This document shows, piece by piece, positions 63,763 through 64,000 of a stretch of 64,000 nt of DNA. Within the stretch, counting starts at the first letter, position 1, and each line of letters begins with the position of its first letter. The notes under the pieces are model-generated. The model had not been told where the DNA came from, ran no database searches, and saw nothing but the letters and a program-made list of their open reading frames with translations. Position numbers and translations under genes: made by a program. The DNA is from Mycobacterium sp. (GTDB lineage Bacteria > Actinomycetota > Actinomycetes > Mycobacteriales > Mycobacteriaceae), in NCBI GenBank assembly GCA_018401645.1, contig JAGYKK010000007.1, positions 38,478 to 102,477 of the forward strand, written 5' to 3'.

Positions 63763-64000
63763 TCAGCTTGCCAGCCACATGGCGTCGAGGAGCAGGTCGG
63801 CGACTTCGGGTCGACACATCAGCAGGTCGGGCAGATAGGGATCGGGTTGGTTGTACTGCAGTGTCGAACCATCAATCCGGGTCGCGTGGAGTCCGGCCGC
63901 CTGCAGCACGCCGGCCGGGGCGGCCGAATCCCATTCCCATTGCCCGCCGGCATGGATGTAGGCGTCGACATCACCACGCACGACGGCCATTGCCTTCGCC
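63763..64000 (-). CDS. cysQ: 3'(2'),5'-bisphosphate nucleotidase CysQ, C-terminal part
   Basis: The last 79 residues are in the window; the gene continues beyond 64000. [24 protein letters not shown] is the C-terminal metal/substrate motif of the inositol-monophosphatase superfamily, with the Asp of WDSAAP conserved. CysQ removes the 3'-phosphate from PAP, a product of sulfotransfer, and controls sulfate assimilation. Coupled to mshC, linking sulfur and cysteine supply to mycothiol. Confidence 0.85.
   Translation of the reverse strand, partial: AKAMAVVRGDVDAYIHAGGQWEWDSAAPAGVLQAAGLHATRIDGSTLQYNQPDPYLPDLLMCRPEVADLLLDAMWLAS

Overview
The window is high-GC actinobacterial chromosome from a non-tuberculous mycobacterium (Mycobacterium/Mycolicibacterium type). 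The support is a set of lineage-typical genes in the order remembered from the M. tuberculosis Rv2045c-Rv2131c segment: lipT-lppI, an Rv2049c-like gene, rbpA, ppm1/lnt, fxsA, the cobN-cobGHIJ-cobKML cluster, pepE, helY-tatC-tatA-pafCBA, prcA-prcB-pup-dop, mpa-trmI, hisG-hisE, metH, a PAC2 gene, mshC and cysQ. Homologue names come from recognising the protein sequences and from memory of that gene order; no search was run.

Layout. 1-8.4 kb is an accessory block: the end of an alpha/alpha-toroid protein, a SAM methyltransferase, an SDR / alkylsulfatase-like hydrolase / sulfotransferase operon divergent from an alcohol dehydrogenase, an RDD membrane protein, a DUF2071 protein ending in a 16-bp tandem repeat, and an APH-like kinase coupled to lipT. 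9.9-18.3 kb holds lppI, rbpA, ppm1-lnt, a broken amidohydrolase, fxsA, a broken DUF222/HNH gene, a cupin and a small PPOX protein. 18.3-28 kb is anaerobic-type corrin ring synthesis (cobN, G, H, IJ, K, M, L). 28-36.4 kb holds an SDR, an F420-dependent oxidoreductase, pepE, an exonuclease, a DUF4333 protein, helY and tatCA. 36.4-47.2 kb is the complete Pup-proteasome system (pafC, pafB, pafA, prcA, prcB, pup, dop, mpa) without the PE/PPE/IS material that interrupts it in M. tuberculosis. 47.8-53.9 kb holds trmI, an NDMA-type alcohol dehydrogenase, hisGE, a sugar porter and a HAD phosphatase. 54-59 kb holds a broken DUF222 gene and metH. 59.2-64 kb holds PAC2, two acyl-CoA dehydrogenase subunits, mshC and the end of cysQ.

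The most interesting signal lies upstream of metH (59084-59176, minus strand): conserved elements of an S-adenosylhomocysteine riboswitch, followed by a hairpin that buries the metH ribosome-binding site and competes with the aptamer's closing stem. The metH it controls resembles the E. coli-type enzyme rather than the usual mycobacterial one. A second pattern is that at least 17 genes have a TANNNT -10 box 6-8 nt before the start codon, as expected for leaderless transcripts; the pepE and exonuclease genes share overlapping divergent -10 boxes.

Many genes are broken by single-base shifts, often in C or G runs (RDD N-terminus, amidohydrolase, DUF222 genes, DUF4333, pafC, mpa, the 3' half of metH). 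Their number, and the fact that they hit conserved genes, points to sequence or assembly errors at least in part, so these are described as one gene each with the disruption noted.
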